Shown here in pieces: positions 13,211 to 25,997 of a stretch of 64,000 nt of DNA (positions within the stretch are counted from its first letter, which is position 1; each line of letters opens with the position of its first letter). The translations under genes and the position numbers were made by a program. Source of the DNA: Lunularia cruciata (Eukaryota; Streptophyta; Marchantiopsida; Lunulariales; Lunulariaceae); assembly GCA_948567375.1 (NCBI GenBank), contig OX419756.1, positions 64,954,552 through 65,018,551 of the forward strand. The letters run 5' to 3'. The notes beneath the pieces are model-generated. The model had not been told where the DNA came from. It searched no databases and saw only the letters and a list, made by a program, of their open reading frames with translations.

Positions 13211-13479
13211 GTTTTGCCGCTCATGAGGTTGCTGATTACCTATATCGCTACTCAACTTAATTCCTCATTTGATCACCCTTTCAACTCCTTAACAGTAGTT
13301 TCCAGACAATAAGGTGTGAGCAAGTGAGGTCCCCTTCCACACACGATTTGGTTCATTGTGCAAGGTTACAAATATTTCAATGTTTGCCGTCCAGGATGAT
13401 CATGGAAGGGACGTTCAGCTTGTCAACACAGATTCCCACGACGCAGACCTCCGTCAGGAGAACCAACCGTATGCTTTGA

Positions 13480-14980
13480 GAGCACTACCTGTGCTTGTTG
13501 TTCATTCACCCAATGAACCTAACAAGACTAATTTGACACCGAGCTCCACTTTGTTGTATCTGAGTACGTTCTGCAATCCTTCTTGGAGAGGATGATGCTG
13601 ATCTCAAGTTGCACATTCTACGCCTCCTGCTTGACTCGCTTGACTGCGTGAGCCCAGAAACTGTGTCGTAGTCTGGAATCCTAGATAGCCCAGCAGAGAA
13701 GAGGGCTGCTTCTGTGACAATTTCTGTCTAGAGGATAGAGATTGCCGTCGCATATATTTGAATTGTAACCAGCATATTATCGAACAGTTATACGCAATGG
13801 TTACACTCACCTTTTGCCGTTAAGAATCTCAATGCAAGCCACGGGAAGTACTTGAAGAAGTAAATGGCTTTAGTGGCCATGAGAAATGCCGACACGGTTT
13901 CCACGGGGTTTTCTCAGTCATTACGGTTAGTGGGAGCGAAAATTTAGTATTCCCCTGTTTTGCCTCTACAGAAGAAGCTTAGGTTCATTCTTCGTTCTTT
14001 GCACATGGTCATTGGAAACTTGCTCTTCCATCGTAAACTCAGGCATGCCTAGGGTGGATTATAAATTCTCATATTCTATGCGTAGATTGTGCTTTCTCCT
14101 TCTCTCAACCAAAAAGATGTAGACATAATAAACTATTCATTGCCATGAAGACATCAGTAGAACAAGTCCTTCCAAGAGTAATCTTAACGAGACTATGAGA
14201 ATATTGCAATTCCCCGCAATGGTCAGCAGTCACTCCACATGGTTTAACTCAACATCATGGTCACTATACTGTCCCCGACGCAAATTAAGAAGATTTTGCG
14301 TGCTCTTGGGTAGTGTGTAAAACGATATCGAGCCATTAGAGGGAACTAAGTGGATAGGATGAAGTATTCATTCACGCACCTGTTATGAACTGACATCATC
14401 CTGAGAACATGGATTCTCTCATCCCCACTCATTGAACCAATATTTTGCATGAACGTATTCAAATTACTCGATGATGGTCCAAGGGCTCATAACTGCAGGT
14501 GTGACGATGTACCAACTAGAAGACAAGCAGACTGCACGGCAACTTGCCTTGCAAATGCAGAGAACGGGAGATTAAACATCTAAAAAGATTTATGCCGTTC
14601 GCCCATACAGTTCCGTTATTGAGAGTGTATATGACAGCATCCAGCCTAGAAACCCTCACAGTTACGACGCAATCATGTTTGTCTTAATTAACTTTCTCGG
14701 CACTTTCTACCTGAGTGTCTATTTGAGTTGAACAGTAAAAATACTGAAGCAAACTCGAGTAAACCTCCCACACAACTCCAGTGTGTGTCAAGTCGAAAAT
14801 CAACAACAATCACTGACATATTACACAACTCTCGGACAAACACGAACACAAACACATCTACTTACACGTGCATAGCATGAGTAGGAGCACACGACTGAAA
14901 AAATCTGACCTCGAACATCAGATGTGTGAGAGACGAGCACTTGCAATTCTAGCTAGTATCTAACGATGAAGTACCGTATA
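13480..14980. other. Intergenic, no gene recognised
   Basis: No frame longer than 70 codons with gene-like character and no recognisable domain on either strand. This stretch ends the genic block; AT-rich repeat DNA begins near 15000. Confidence 0.5.
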
Positions 14981-14984
14981 CTTA

Positions 14985-15500
14985 GTAAGTATAGTCCGTC
15001 TGATTTAACCGCTTCTATACTGGCTATTTTGATTTTAAAAGCTTAAAAAACTTAAATTAAATGTATGATTGTAATATGTAAATTGTGATGTCTAGTTATA
15101 AGAGAGTTTAAATATTCTCCATAGAGCTGGTTCTTGGAATCAGCTCATTCAACGTGCGGTGCAGTGCAGTACACTCTCCCATAGTGTTTATTCAATACAA
15201 AACTTTCATTTAACACCTAGTGTATCTCGCAACTTTTCAAACTTGTCTATTGATAGTGCCTTTGTGAAGATGTCTTCATCTTCCTCATCTACAATACACT
15301 AAACTGGAAGTACATCACCAGTTTGGACCTTCTAGCATTTGAAGTGTAGTTGTGTCTCAAAATGCTTTGTTCTTGAATGAAAAGTGGAATCACTACCAAG
15401 ATACAAAGCATTGATTTTGTCAATCTTAGTGAGTCACCCTTGTGTAAATCTCATCTTGTCTAATAGCCTCCGTAACCATAGAGCTTTACATACAATGCAT
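14985..15500 (-). mobile_element. Ty1/copia fragment: end of RNase H domain plus adjoining LTR-like sequence, reverse strand
   Basis: On the minus strand, 15330 to 15204 encodes a degenerate end of a copia polyprotein, including the phrases EDIFTKALS and FEKLRDTLGV, which are characteristic of the C-terminus of copia RNase H. Reading continues upstream to about 15490 with stops. Downstream of the stop (15180 to 14985) lies a sequence that recurs in part at 18290-18430, 19990-20130 and 20165-20290, so it may be LTR-derived. Coding is dead; this is a fragment. Confidence 0.75.
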
Positions 15501-15649
15501 CTTTTAGTCCTCAGTATTCAACTTCAATGGAAGATAGGAAACAATATATTTTGCTTCTTAGAGTTACGAGGTCTTGGATCTACCAGCTTTTTTGGTGCGG
15601 ATTTCCTATAATCCAAGGATATCCAAAGATAGAAGAAATCATTAATGCA

Positions 15650-16077
15650 GTTTTTGAATTAAGATAAGACACTATGTTTATTAGGATTATTCCATGAAGT
15701 TTGATATTCTATTAAATTTTAACTTTAGATTATTTTTTTCCTCATTACTTTAGTTACTCCAATATTTAGTAACATTTTCACAAGCATATAAAAAGAAGGG
15801 ATGAGAAGGTACTTGTACATCCTTTCATATTTAAATATTTCTTTCTCATTGAACTCTTTAAGAGCAATATCTGGAGTCTTGGTGGACTTGTATTTGTGGG
15901 AATGACCTTGATTTTGGGGAAAACTGTAAATTTTTAATCTTGGACCTGAGATTTTTTAAGATGATAGAATAGTTTATCCACTATTTGTATCAATTGAAAG
16001 ACATATATTTTAGTAGGATATTTATTTTAGTTTCTACAAAGTCTAAATATAGTTTTACATAGCTATATATTGAATAG

Positions 16078-16116
<39 letters not shown>

Positions 16117-16720
16117 ATTACATAGCCTCCAATATAATAATATTGTCATTTCTACAAAGTCTAAACGCGCCCTAATCAACTAGAGTTAGTAATAATTAAG
16201 ATAAGATGAAGGTGATATTGCTTGAGAAGGTTTTACAAAGTGAGTACAACTACCTTGAATTTTATTATTTTGACTTTTTAATTATTCCTAGATGTTTTGC
16301 TTTGAGTGAAAAGTTGAGTACTCTTAGATCCATAACCCTTTTGTATAGTCCACATGAATGAATATTTGACTTGTTAGTTCAAGATAAGACCTCATGCTTA
16401 TGAGGTATTATTTCCATGGGTGTAGATATTTTCTTAGACTTTACATAACATCTTACATAGGAACTTTAGGTACTCCAATACTTAATAACTTTGAGTATAA
16501 GAATTTATTTATGGGCATATACCAAAGGATGATGAGATACCTGATATCATTTTATTTTTAATTATCCATCCTCATCATGTTCTTTAATGAGCAATGTTTA
16601 GTCTTGAAGTTCAATTTTGGAGAATTGTCATGGAGTTTGGTTCTTTGCCTTCTTAGTCCGTGGTGCATTACCTTAATAGCTATCAAAGGTCCATCTTGAG
16701 TGAGACAAAAGGTTAATAGA
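15650..16720. repeat. Two diverged copies of an AT-rich repeat module
   Basis: Blocks at about 15655-15960 and 16380-16690 share, in the same order, AAGATAAGAC, a TTATTCCATG-like box, a CTCCAATAnTTAnTAAC box, a GATGAGA box and a CTTTAAnGAGCAAT box. A more distant version of the same order is seen at 17505-17870 and 19240-19610 inside the tandem duplication. These look like older units of the same array. Confidence 0.55.
16079..16113. repeat. (TA)n microsatellite, about 17 repeats
   Basis: An uninterrupted alternation of T and A for 35 bases, flanked by TATATAT-rich sequence just upstream (16063-16070). Confidence 0.98.
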
Positions 16721-16726
16721 TCTTCC

Positions 16727-18466
16727 TACCTCCCAAAGTATTCATTCAAGAAAATTCTTCTCCAATTCTATCTTCTTCAAAGAAATTGGAGAAGATACAA
16801 GGAGTTATGTAGAGAAGTCAAGAAAAGATCAAATTCATGGAATTGGAGAGGTAAGAACAATTGCTTTGGTTTGAGCCAGTCCCAAGGAAGCAAAAGAAGG
16901 AGCTATGATAAAAGGCAAGGTAAGAAGAAAGTAGATCACTTTAAGGAGTTGATCAAGTAATGTTGTTTGATTTCATTTGATTCAAGAGTATGCAAAATAG
17001 TTTTTGCTTAAGTACATTGGACCTTTCTTAATATTGAGTGTGTGTGGGATTAAAATTTGGGAGGAAAAAAATTTAATAAGATCAACCATAATAAGTTAAT
17101 GTTTTATCATATAAGATAAAGTGACATTCATTTGAAAGATAAAGTGAAGTCTTAGTTTGGAAGTAAATATAATACACATTAATACATGTATGCTCTATTT
17201 GCATATCTATTTAGTATTGTAAGTAATTAAAGATATTTTTCTTATAACCAATTTTTTTAAATTATTAGGTAAATTACACACATTTAGCTTTAGTTAGATA
17301 TGGCCAACATAACGGTGGTATGAGTTTAGAGTAGTGTAAAGAGTGAGCTCTTGTCACTTGGATATTATTGTATTGACTTTGTATCTATACTAGATATATG
17401 GTTTTGTGTAAAGAATGGATAATTCTGAAATTCATAATCCTTTTTGGTACATATTTTACTACAACCCAAGGATAACACACATAAGGAATTCTTGACTTAG
17501 TATTTGGGTCAAGTATTTCAATCAAATACTTATATGAATTATTCCCATGATTTTTTTATTCACTAGAAAATTTATTTTAGATTAATTTATGTTTGATAAT
17601 GTCAAATACTTCAATGATTAATAAATTTTGAGTGTAAGAATTTCATTATTGTATAAACAAAAGATGAAGAAATAGTCATCATCTTTTATTCTCATCTATC
17701 TTGGTGCAAATTAAAAAGTATTTTTATTTGAATTAAAATAAATTTATTATTATTATTATTTATTAATTAGTTCTATCTCAATTTGAGGGTAGAATTTTTT
17801 TGTTGTTTTTATGGATATTTGAGGATTATTTTTCGATTTTTATTAAAAGAGAAATGAACTTCATGAAGTTGGAATTTGTGAGTTGTGTTTCTAGACATTT
17901 GGTGATTCATTTTTGAACTTTTGTTGAATGTGGTTTGGACATTGTAAAGTTCAAAAATCTTGGAATAGGTTAACTAAAATTCTGTACAATTCTACTACTA
18001 CAAAAAAGATGCTGAAACGTGAATAGAAGGAAACAAGTACCTCTAAACAAGTACCCGTAAACAAGTACCTAAAATCTCTCATTTGGAACATCTAAAGTTT
18101 GATACAATTGAATGAACATTCTAGTAGGAACAGTAATACATGAACAGAAAAAGTAAGATTATACAAGTGATAGTAATCTCTAACCTTGAACATCACAAAG
18201 TGTAAAGTGTGATACAATTTAAAGAACTCCAAATACTTGTAAAATCACTTATCATTCTAACTAAATTTTTTGGCAATGAAGTACTAGTTACCTAATAAGC
18301 ATGGTCTGTATGGTTTAATTGCTTCTATACTGGCTACTTTGATTTGTTAGTCTATAATGTGAAACTTAGATTAAATGCATGATTGTTATCAATTTATAAG
18401 ATGCAAAATAATACATATAGAGATAATTATTGCACATCAGTATGTTTTTTTTTCAGTTCTACATCC
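16727..18466. repeat. Tandem duplication of about 1.7 kb, unit 1
   Basis: This segment is nearly identical by eye to the following unit (18467-20166). Both begin with CCCAAAGTATTCATTCAAG and end with a stretch finishing in TTTTTTTTCAGTTCT. Small differences such as short indels and substitutions are scattered along it. It contains no convincing coding frame; its first 250 bases have a weak lysine-rich open stretch that is not assigned. Confidence 0.85.
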
Positions 18467-20166
18467 CAAAGTATTCATTCAAGAAAATTCTTCTCCAATT
18501 CTATCTTCTTCAAAGAAATTGGAAGAGATACAAGGAGTTATGTAGAGAAGTCAAGAAAAGATCAAACTCATGAAATTGGAGAGGGAAGAACAATTGCTTT
18601 GGTTTGAGCAAGTCACAACAAAGCAAAAGAAGGAGCTATGATAAAGGCAAGGGAAAAAGAAAGTATATTACTTTAAGGAGTTGATCAAGTAATGTTGTTT
18701 GATTTCATTTGATTCAAGAGTATGCAAAATAGTTTTTGCTTAAGTACATTGGACCTTTCTTAATATTGAGTGTGTGTGGGATTAAAAGTTGGAAGGAAAT
18801 TTTTTTAATAAGATCAACCATAATAAGCTGATGTTTTATCACATAAGATAAAGGGACATTCATTTCAAAGATAAAGTGAAGTCTTAGTTTGGAAGTAAAT
18901 ATAATACACATTAATACATGTATGCTCTATTTGAATATCTATTTAGTATTGTAAGTAATTGAAATATATTTTTGTATAACCAATTTTTAAATTATTAGGT
19001 AAATTACACACATTTAGCTTTAGTTAGATATGGCCAACATAAAGATGATATGATCTTAGAGTAGTGTAAAGAGTGAGCTCTTGTCACTTGGATATTATTG
19101 TATTGACTTTGTATCTATACTAGATATATGGCTTTGTGTAAAGAATGGATAATTTTGAAATTCATAATCCTTTTTGGTACATATTTTACTACAACCCAAG
19201 GAAAACCGCCATAAGAAATTCTTGACTTAGTATTTGGGTCAAGTATTTCAATCAAATACTTATATGAATTATTCCCATGATTTTTTTATTCACTAGAAAA
19301 TTTATTTTAAATTAATTTATGTTTGATAATGTCAAATACTTCAATGATTAATAAATTTTGAGTGTAAGATTTCATTACTGCATAAACAAAAGATGAAGAA
19401 ATAGTCATCATCTTTTATTCTCATCTATCTTGGTGCAAATTAAAAAGTATTTTTATTTGAATTTAAATAATTTATTATTTTTATTTAGTAATTATTTCTA
19501 CTCAATTTGAGGGTAGAATTTTTTTGTTGTGTTTATAGATATTTGAGGATTATTTTTCGATTTTTATTAAAAGAGAAATGAACTTCATGAAGTTAGGATT
19601 TGTGAGTTGTGTTTATAGACATTTGGTGATTCATTTTTGAACTTTTGTTGAATGTGCTTTGGACATTGGAAAGTCCAGAAATCCTGGAATAGGTTAACTA
19701 AAATTATGTACAATTCTACTACTACAAAAAAAATTGCTGAAACTTGAATTGAAGGAAAAAAGTACATGAGTAATAAAATCTCTTATTTGGAACATCTAAA
19801 GTTTGATACAATTGAATGAACATTCTAGTAGGTACACTAATACATGAACAGAAAAAGCAAGATTATACAAGTTATAGTAATCTCTAACATTGAACATCAC
19901 AAAGTGTACAGTGTGATACAATTTAATGTACTCCAAATACTTGTAAAATCACTTATCATTCTAACTAAATCTTATGACAATGAAGTACCAGTTACCAAAT
20001 AAGCATGGTCTGTATGGTTTAATTGCTTCTATACTTGATACTTTGATTTGTCAATTTATAGTTTTAAACTTAGATTAAATGCATGATTGTTATCAATTTA
20101 TCAGATGCAAAATAATACATATAGAGATAATTATTGCACATCAGTATGTTTTTTTTTCAGTTCTAT
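18467..20166. repeat. Tandem duplication of about 1.7 kb, unit 2
   Basis: Head-to-tail copy of 16727-18466. It lacks the short three-fold CAAGTACC stretch present at 18039-18070 of unit 1 and is therefore slightly shorter. The right end is marked by CAGTTCTATCATTTG where the match stops. Confidence 0.85.
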
Positions 20167-21270
20167 CATTTGAAACTTAAGTTAAACACATGCTTGTTAT
20201 CAATTTGTCAAGAGTACAAATCTAAAGAGAGTTTAATTATTCTCCATCGGCTGGTCTTAGAATTGTCTCCATCAACTCGCAGTGTAAACACTACAAACTT
20301 AACTAGGTTCTGACCATGAAGGAAACAAAATAATTACTAATTAATTAGCACTCTACACTACAAAGTTAACTAGGTCCTGATCATGAATAGTTTTTGATGT
20401 ATTATAATGGATGATAAATATGTTTTAAAAAATGCATCTACAAGAGAGAATCTTAACTCTAAATATATTTATAAGCCAAACCTATTTCTCACCAAGGCTG
20501 TATTTTGTATGAGTACAATTAAAAGACAAACATGGAACCAAGCTAGAGTACTCTTCATGTACAAGATTCTCTCCTTGTATATTATCTCTTACTAAGTTAA
20601 ACCGTCTATGGTTGTTATAATAACACATTATGAATAAAACTTATAGTGAAGGGAACTCTATGATCTTCTTCCAAAGATAAACCTCTTAAGACACATGCAA
20701 TACTCAATGTGTTATTCACTAAAGAACTCAATGAGAGAGATTATGATAATTAAAAAGATAAGAATACATTCTCATCCCTTCCTTAAATTCTCACAAAAAC
20801 CATGACAATAGACTGGTCATAAATAATCATCTTAAGGTGATTGCATTCCTACTCTATAAATTTTAGAATATAAAAATATAGAAAGAAAACATGGAAAATA
20901 TCATTTATACAAAGAAGTTCATGAGAAGTAATAATTATGTAACTATATTAATATATATGTAAAAATAAAGAACATTTTAAGTATATAGAATTAAGTCAAA
21001 ATCTAGATTTTAAATAGCACCTTATGAAACAAATACCAGATATATTTTATATTTTTATTAATTACAAAAACTATTGAGAAACTTTCAATCATATGCATCA
21101 ATATATGATTGCGTTACTTACAAAAAATAGTTACTTAGTAATGGAGACTCTAATATGCAAGGACTCATCCAAACTGAGGACTACCTGAAAAGGACCATGG
21201 TGGACAAAGTTTCAAACTTAAAGTGGTTGAATAAAAGAAGAAATCCACCTAACTGGTTTTCCAGTGAATG
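20167..21270. repeat. AT-rich repeat DNA with an inverted copy of the upstream module
   Basis: 20288-20319 and 20354-20385 form a short direct repeat (CACTACAAAnTTAACTAGG then TGAnCATGAA). From about 20690 to 20860 the minus strand resembles the module at 15790-15860: AAAGAACTCAATGAGA and CATTCTCATCCCTTCC are reverse-complement counterparts. No gene is seen. Confidence 0.45.
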
Positions 21271-21276
21271 CATATT

Positions 21277-22609
21277 CTACAGACCTATGTCAAAATCTTG
21301 GTTCGCAGAGATGTAGATCAACACGATGGCTGGGATGTTTATCCACTCCGTATTGATCGGTGGCGAAGAAAGCTCTGCTAGGTTCCAATCTGGAACCCAC
21401 GGAGGTACAAGTTTGTATGGTTTGTGCTTCAGCAAATCGATGAAGGTGAATTCCTGCCAAGGATTCACTTCACCGCCTACATCCATCATGCACGAAAATG
21501 TACTGCATGTATTCAGCATGCACATGTACCGCTCGTTGGTTATACTCCTGAAGCCCCAAAATCCCCTCGAAAAATGTTGAAACGTTCTTGGTACAATGGT
21601 CTCCACTTCGATCCACTCGTTTATGCTCGACCTCTGGACGATTGTCTTTGTGTCCACCCTCCAGACACAAACTTCTTGCACGTAGGTTGGAGTGGACAGT
21701 TTGGTACCGGATACATACATCTCTCCGCAAACGATGAAAAGAGACACAGTGTCACGGTGACGAGGATATGGAAGTGGCGGGATTTCTCTGACCCAATCAG
21801 GCTGCACGTCTGGGCTCCCATTTGAGCTGGCTATGTTGCAAACATATCTCTTTGATAGTATAGTTCTGGGAGGGCGATGCGACTCGAACAATTCCGCCAG
21901 ACAGTAGATACTATCTCCGAGTGTATATAAGCTTTCCAAGTGGCAAAAACTGATTCTCGCTGGTCTTGTGAGTTGAAGCCATGCATTTTCTCGAAGGTCG
22001 TAACGATAGAAACTGCAGCTCTTCATCACGTGAGGTAGATGTGGAATTTCATGTGACCAGCTTTGCACCAGAACTTGATGTAACTGATTCACCTTGGAGT
22101 ATATGATACCCACAGGATAGTTGATAATCAGGTCCTTGAGCTCAGGCATGAGCGGTACATGTTTCCTGGTCATGCACATTGGATTCAACAGAAACAGATC
22201 AAGGTTCCTTCCAGGGTCTAGAGCTTGCAGCAACATGAGCTCCGCTCCAGCAACATGAACTCTGCTGCTCCTATCAGGCGTATTTAATGAGTCATGTAGG
22301 ATGTTCTATGGAGATTGCAATATCGTGTTGCTAATCGTCCAACTTCCAGTGGCGGGGTTGTAGAAGTTAACGCCACGCTTGCATTTGCATCTCATTATGC
22401 ACAAAAGGGAGTTGATCAGGGTCCCTCCCTCTCCATCTCAAGCGAAATTGTTGACTATGAAGCAAAAGGTACCGCTTGGAACTCAATACTCTCAGTCGCA
22501 AAAGCTCGAACCAAGGCAGGAAGATGGAAATCAAGTCGATGAGCTCGTCCGGTATAGATGCACACTTCATACTTTCTGCAAGTAAGCACTTTGCATAAGG
22601 ATCCTTCAC
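21277..22609 (-). pseudogene. F-box/kelch-type gene with one frameshift and one stop (probable pseudogene)
   Basis: Substrate-recognition subunit type of SCF ubiquitin ligases. On the minus strand the first frame (22609 to 22367) encodes an N-terminal F-box: IPDELIDLISIFLP followed by FELLRLRVLSSKRYLLL. Around 22365 the homology shifts frame to a kelch-like start (YNPATGSW), meets a TAG at 22308-22306, and continues open from 22305 through the Met at 22236 to the end at 21277 (319 residues from that Met). The long frame holds FDLRE-like and W-x-P repeats typical of plant F-box/kelch proteins, with paralogous sequence at 54750-55690. If the two breaks are not sequencing errors the gene is inactive; a truncated kelch-only product from 22236 remains possible. 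No intron explains the breaks. Confidence 0.7.
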
Positions 22610-22939
22610 TTTTTCCTTAGCTGCGGAACTTGGAATGGCGACTACCGACTTGTTCTGGACCTAATACCGACTTGGACCCGACTTGGAGCTAGGACCCAGT
22701 ACTTCATGCATGCGGGAGAGCTTGAAACCGGAAAGACCTAATTTAACCGTCTGCCTAGAGGTGGAAAAGCTCCTTATATGCAACAAAACTAAATATATGC
22801 TACGCTATGTTTCTCAAAGTTGTTTTAATGGCTCCTTGCCGAGAGTACTATACTCAGTATGATATGGGCCTTTCAGAATGTGACATGTACAACCCTGGAA
22901 TGGCTCTTTCAAATCTTACCAGATTCAAAATGGTATCAA

Positions 22940-22973
22940 AAGGTACTTATGTGTAGAAACACATAAGTACCTT
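22940..22973. repeat. Perfect inverted repeat, 15-bp arms
   Basis: AAGGTACTTATGTGT (22940-22954) pairs with ACACATAAGTACCTT (22959-22973) around the 4-base loop AGAA. It lies about 330 bp upstream of the F-box start. Confidence 0.95.
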
Positions 22974-23086
22974 GTGATCCTGACTAGCTGATGCTTACCA
23001 ACGGATGTTTGACGTTGGCCATGAGGTGCTGCAAATGTGTTTTTCAATGCTTATAAGGTTAATGTTTTGCCTTTCTGTTGCCATTT

Positions 23087-23113
23087 AGATATGGTGGTTT
23101 GGACACCATATCT
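23087..23113. repeat. Perfect inverted repeat, 10-bp arms
   Basis: AGATATGGTG (23087-23096) and CACCATATCT (23104-23113) are reverse complements with a 7-base loop. Confidence 0.9.
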
Positions 23114-24006
23114 AGGTTTGGTACTAAACTGTTAGAAGGAAAGCAGACTTGTGGTAAACCATTTGTGTTTTCCTACTGTTCCTTAAACAAAATAGCTGGT
23201 TGGCTTGTTCAGTCAGGTTGGTTGATTGATGTGTTTTCCATGCTTAGCTAGCCATAGAGAGAAAACCCGTCATTCACCACAACCATAGTAATGTGTTGAC
23301 TCAGATAGAGACATAAGTTTTGTGCTAGTGCTAAAGCGCGGGCAGAAACATTGATCATGGTGCTAAATAACGATTTGATCTGAAACGTATCCTGTGCTGC
23401 TCATTTCATATTGCGGTGCACAATCACTATCCCACGCAACACCACCATCGTAGAGACCCCTCTAACAAAACCTTCTACTGATATTATCCCCAGCGGAAGA
23501 CATCACCCACCTGACGCTTGGCCCGAAAGCTGAATTGCTATTGACATCGACCTGATTGACAAGGGGTGAAAGCAACCCCGATATCCAATTTAAACTTAGA
23601 CATGATTTGCAGGTTTGTTCTAAGCTTCTATCTAAAGCGACTAGTCTCAAGTACGGAAATTAGACTGGCAACAACCGGATCTAGATAGAGACAGCAATTC
23701 TGATTCAATATGACCTTTCAAACCCACCCATCGAAACATTTCTGATCATAGAGATATGATCACAGGCCATGGAAATAGTAAGACAAGAGTAGTATCGACA
23801 AAGAATGTTGCATATACAAGAACAATACTCGATGTTACACCATATTCTTTCTCGAATTTCTGAACTCTTCGTTAGTCCTTGGCCAAAGAACTTGCTTCAA
23901 GTTCATTTACGTGATGATCATCGACAAAACACACTTTCATGATATAATTATGATAGAAGTTATTGTCTAACTATTTCCAAGATCTGATCAAAAACCAAAA
24001 TGTTCA

Positions 24007-24276
24007 GGACACTTTCACATCATTATCTCCTTTTTTTACTTTTAAAAATTCAAATATATTAAATTTCTTTTGATGTTAATCAGTAGAAGCACATATTAAA
24101 ATTAAGAGAGAGAGAGAGAGCCAATATATTAAAAAAAAATTTTGAATTCTGGAAACTTTCATATTAATATGTTCCTTTCTATTTTGAAAATTCAAATATA
24201 CTAAATTTCTCTTGATATTATTAATCATTAGAAGTACATATTAAAATTAAAAGAGAGAGAGAGATAGAGCCAATTT
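24007..24276. repeat. Two copies of a roughly 120-bp AT-rich repeat with (GA)n
   Basis: Copies at 24007-24126 and 24151-24276 share CTTTCAnATnATTAT, TTGAAAATTCAAATATA-like and TTAGAAGnACATATTAAAAT boxes, ending in a GAGAGA run before GCCAAT. A third copy lies at 37271-37377. A second local duplication follows (24296-24345 and 24398-24450, sharing CTGTCACnnAAATTAGCTGA). Confidence 0.8.
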
Positions 24277-24449
24277 GTGATATCTAGTCTTTATAGAAAA
24301 AAATTTGAAACTGTACTTCTGTCACCAAAATTAGCTGAATGGCTAGGTGAGGAGGAATGGATGTTTAGCTATTACAACTGTCCATTTGTCACCACTCTTT
24401 AATAAAAAATTGAAACTATATGTCTGTCACAGAAATTAGCTGATTGGCT

Positions 24450-25600
24450 ACGGAGCTGCCCTTCAAACAGCTCACATGCAATAAAAATGGCAGGAATAAT
24501 TTTTGATTGAAAATTGTTATATAATCTGCAAAATGGGTTTATAATTATGCAATTCCTAATTATCACACACATCTTTCTTTCTTTCTTCTTTATACAAACT
24601 TTTGATGTTTTCTTTTTTACTCCGTCTTTTTTTTTCACACTGAAACTCCCCATTCATTCATGGATGCTGTTCCTCCTGCTCAACATCAAGGGCAGCCGTT
24701 ATGCAACTGACACAGTCATTGTCCTGCTTAGGCTGACTGATGGTGAGCTGCAAGAGCAATTGAGGCAAGAACATGTTTGCGTTCAACAGCATGCAGTTGA
24801 TGTTATACAGCATGAAGCTCTGCTTGTTGAAGCTAGAGCTGCTTACCAAAATGCTAATGTTGTACAACATGCTGCAGCTTGCCAAGTCAAACTTGATGAA
24901 GTTTGTGTTGCTGGCAGTCATGCTTACACTCTATAGCACATGGTTGTCTACTAGGACAACTAGCTGAAGATCAATTACAAAATGCTCTACCTCTTGCCTT
25001 GAGAGATATTTTCTATCCCATGGCAGACCCAAGTATAGGGCAATTTTTTGGGTTAGATGGATCAGATGTTTGGTTTTTGTGGTGCTCTCTTTTGGTTTGA
25101 AGAGAAGACATGCAGGTGAGGTGCTTTTCAATCTTCTTGTACAATGAGGTGCTTTTTGGTACGAATACAAAGGTCAATATGAGCGTGGGACTTACCCTTG
25201 TAGTCTTCATTGGCATGGTGGTTCCCATGCTCACACTAGCCTTGGTGTTTGCACTGAGAAGCGCTCTTCATTGGTATGGTGACTAGAGTTAAGATTGAGA
25301 GTTGAGCACTATTAGCATAAGAAAGCAACTAGACCTACATGTGGCCCAAACATTGGAGGTAGATAGACATATCTTTTGTTTGCAAAAGTCACATCTCTTA
25401 TATACTTCTTGTTCTATGCCTTCCACCCTTTCTTGTTTCTCTCTTATGTCTTTGGATACATACCCTTTGGTTGCTATGTCTTGCTTTTTTGTCATGGTAT
25501 CTTCTTCATATATTTGGAGTGTAAACTCTTTTAGTTGCTAATCTTCTGATGCCTTGTTTTTCTCATTGGCACAGGGCCATAAAAGGATTACCTTAGGCAT
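24450..25600 (+). other. Low-confidence coding remnant, unrecognised
   Basis: Around 24660-24936 a frame encodes a Gln/His/Val/Ala-rich helical stretch (EHVCVQQHAVDVIQHEALL and more). Its codon pattern suggests former coding sequence, and it continues in shifted frames to about 25100. It precedes the RT element and could be its N-terminal part or a different element. No family was recognised. Confidence 0.3.
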
Positions 25601-25997
25601 CATTCCTCATCTTGCACCCCACACCTTGTATGTGCAAGCAAGGGTCTTCACATTGCCTTTTTAAGCATACAACCATAGTTGTTGAGGTTTATCCAGATGG
25701 ATTTCCTTCAATCCCCAAGTCCCATACTTCTCCTATACCAATGGAGTGCACTATAAGGAGACTTCTCTATGGAGGATGCTCTACTCTTTGTCCTCCCTTT
25801 TCTTTCATACCTTTGTCACGGACACTCCACACCTTCCTTCCACCCTTATTGCCCCGCCACTCCCATAAGATCATGTGAAGCTTCTTCACATTCCTATGGC
25901 CTCTCCTCTATATGATCCTTCTCTTCCACTTTGACCACTTCTCTTGTTGCCCCACCCTATTTAAATCCCACAAAATCCTATTCTGATTGTCCATGGG

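Larger units (their letters stand above)
22610..24000. other. Intergenic with two palindromes; no gene recognised
   Basis: Base composition is balanced, like the genic blocks. No gene-like frame is seen. It contains the inverted repeats listed at 22940 and 23087 and presumably the promoter of the F-box gene on the minus strand. Confidence 0.5.

Noticed and set aside
16700-16960. Lysine/arginine-rich frame at the start of the 1.7 kb repeat
   Set aside because: The second copy at 18470 has frameshifts in it and no family matches; not called as a gene.
24514-24936. 140-codon frame with a hydrophobic start and a Gln/His/Ala-rich end
   Set aside because: The N-terminal half is low-complexity T/C-rich DNA, and the C-terminal half continues in other frames. 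No family was recognised; kept only as a low-confidence remnant.
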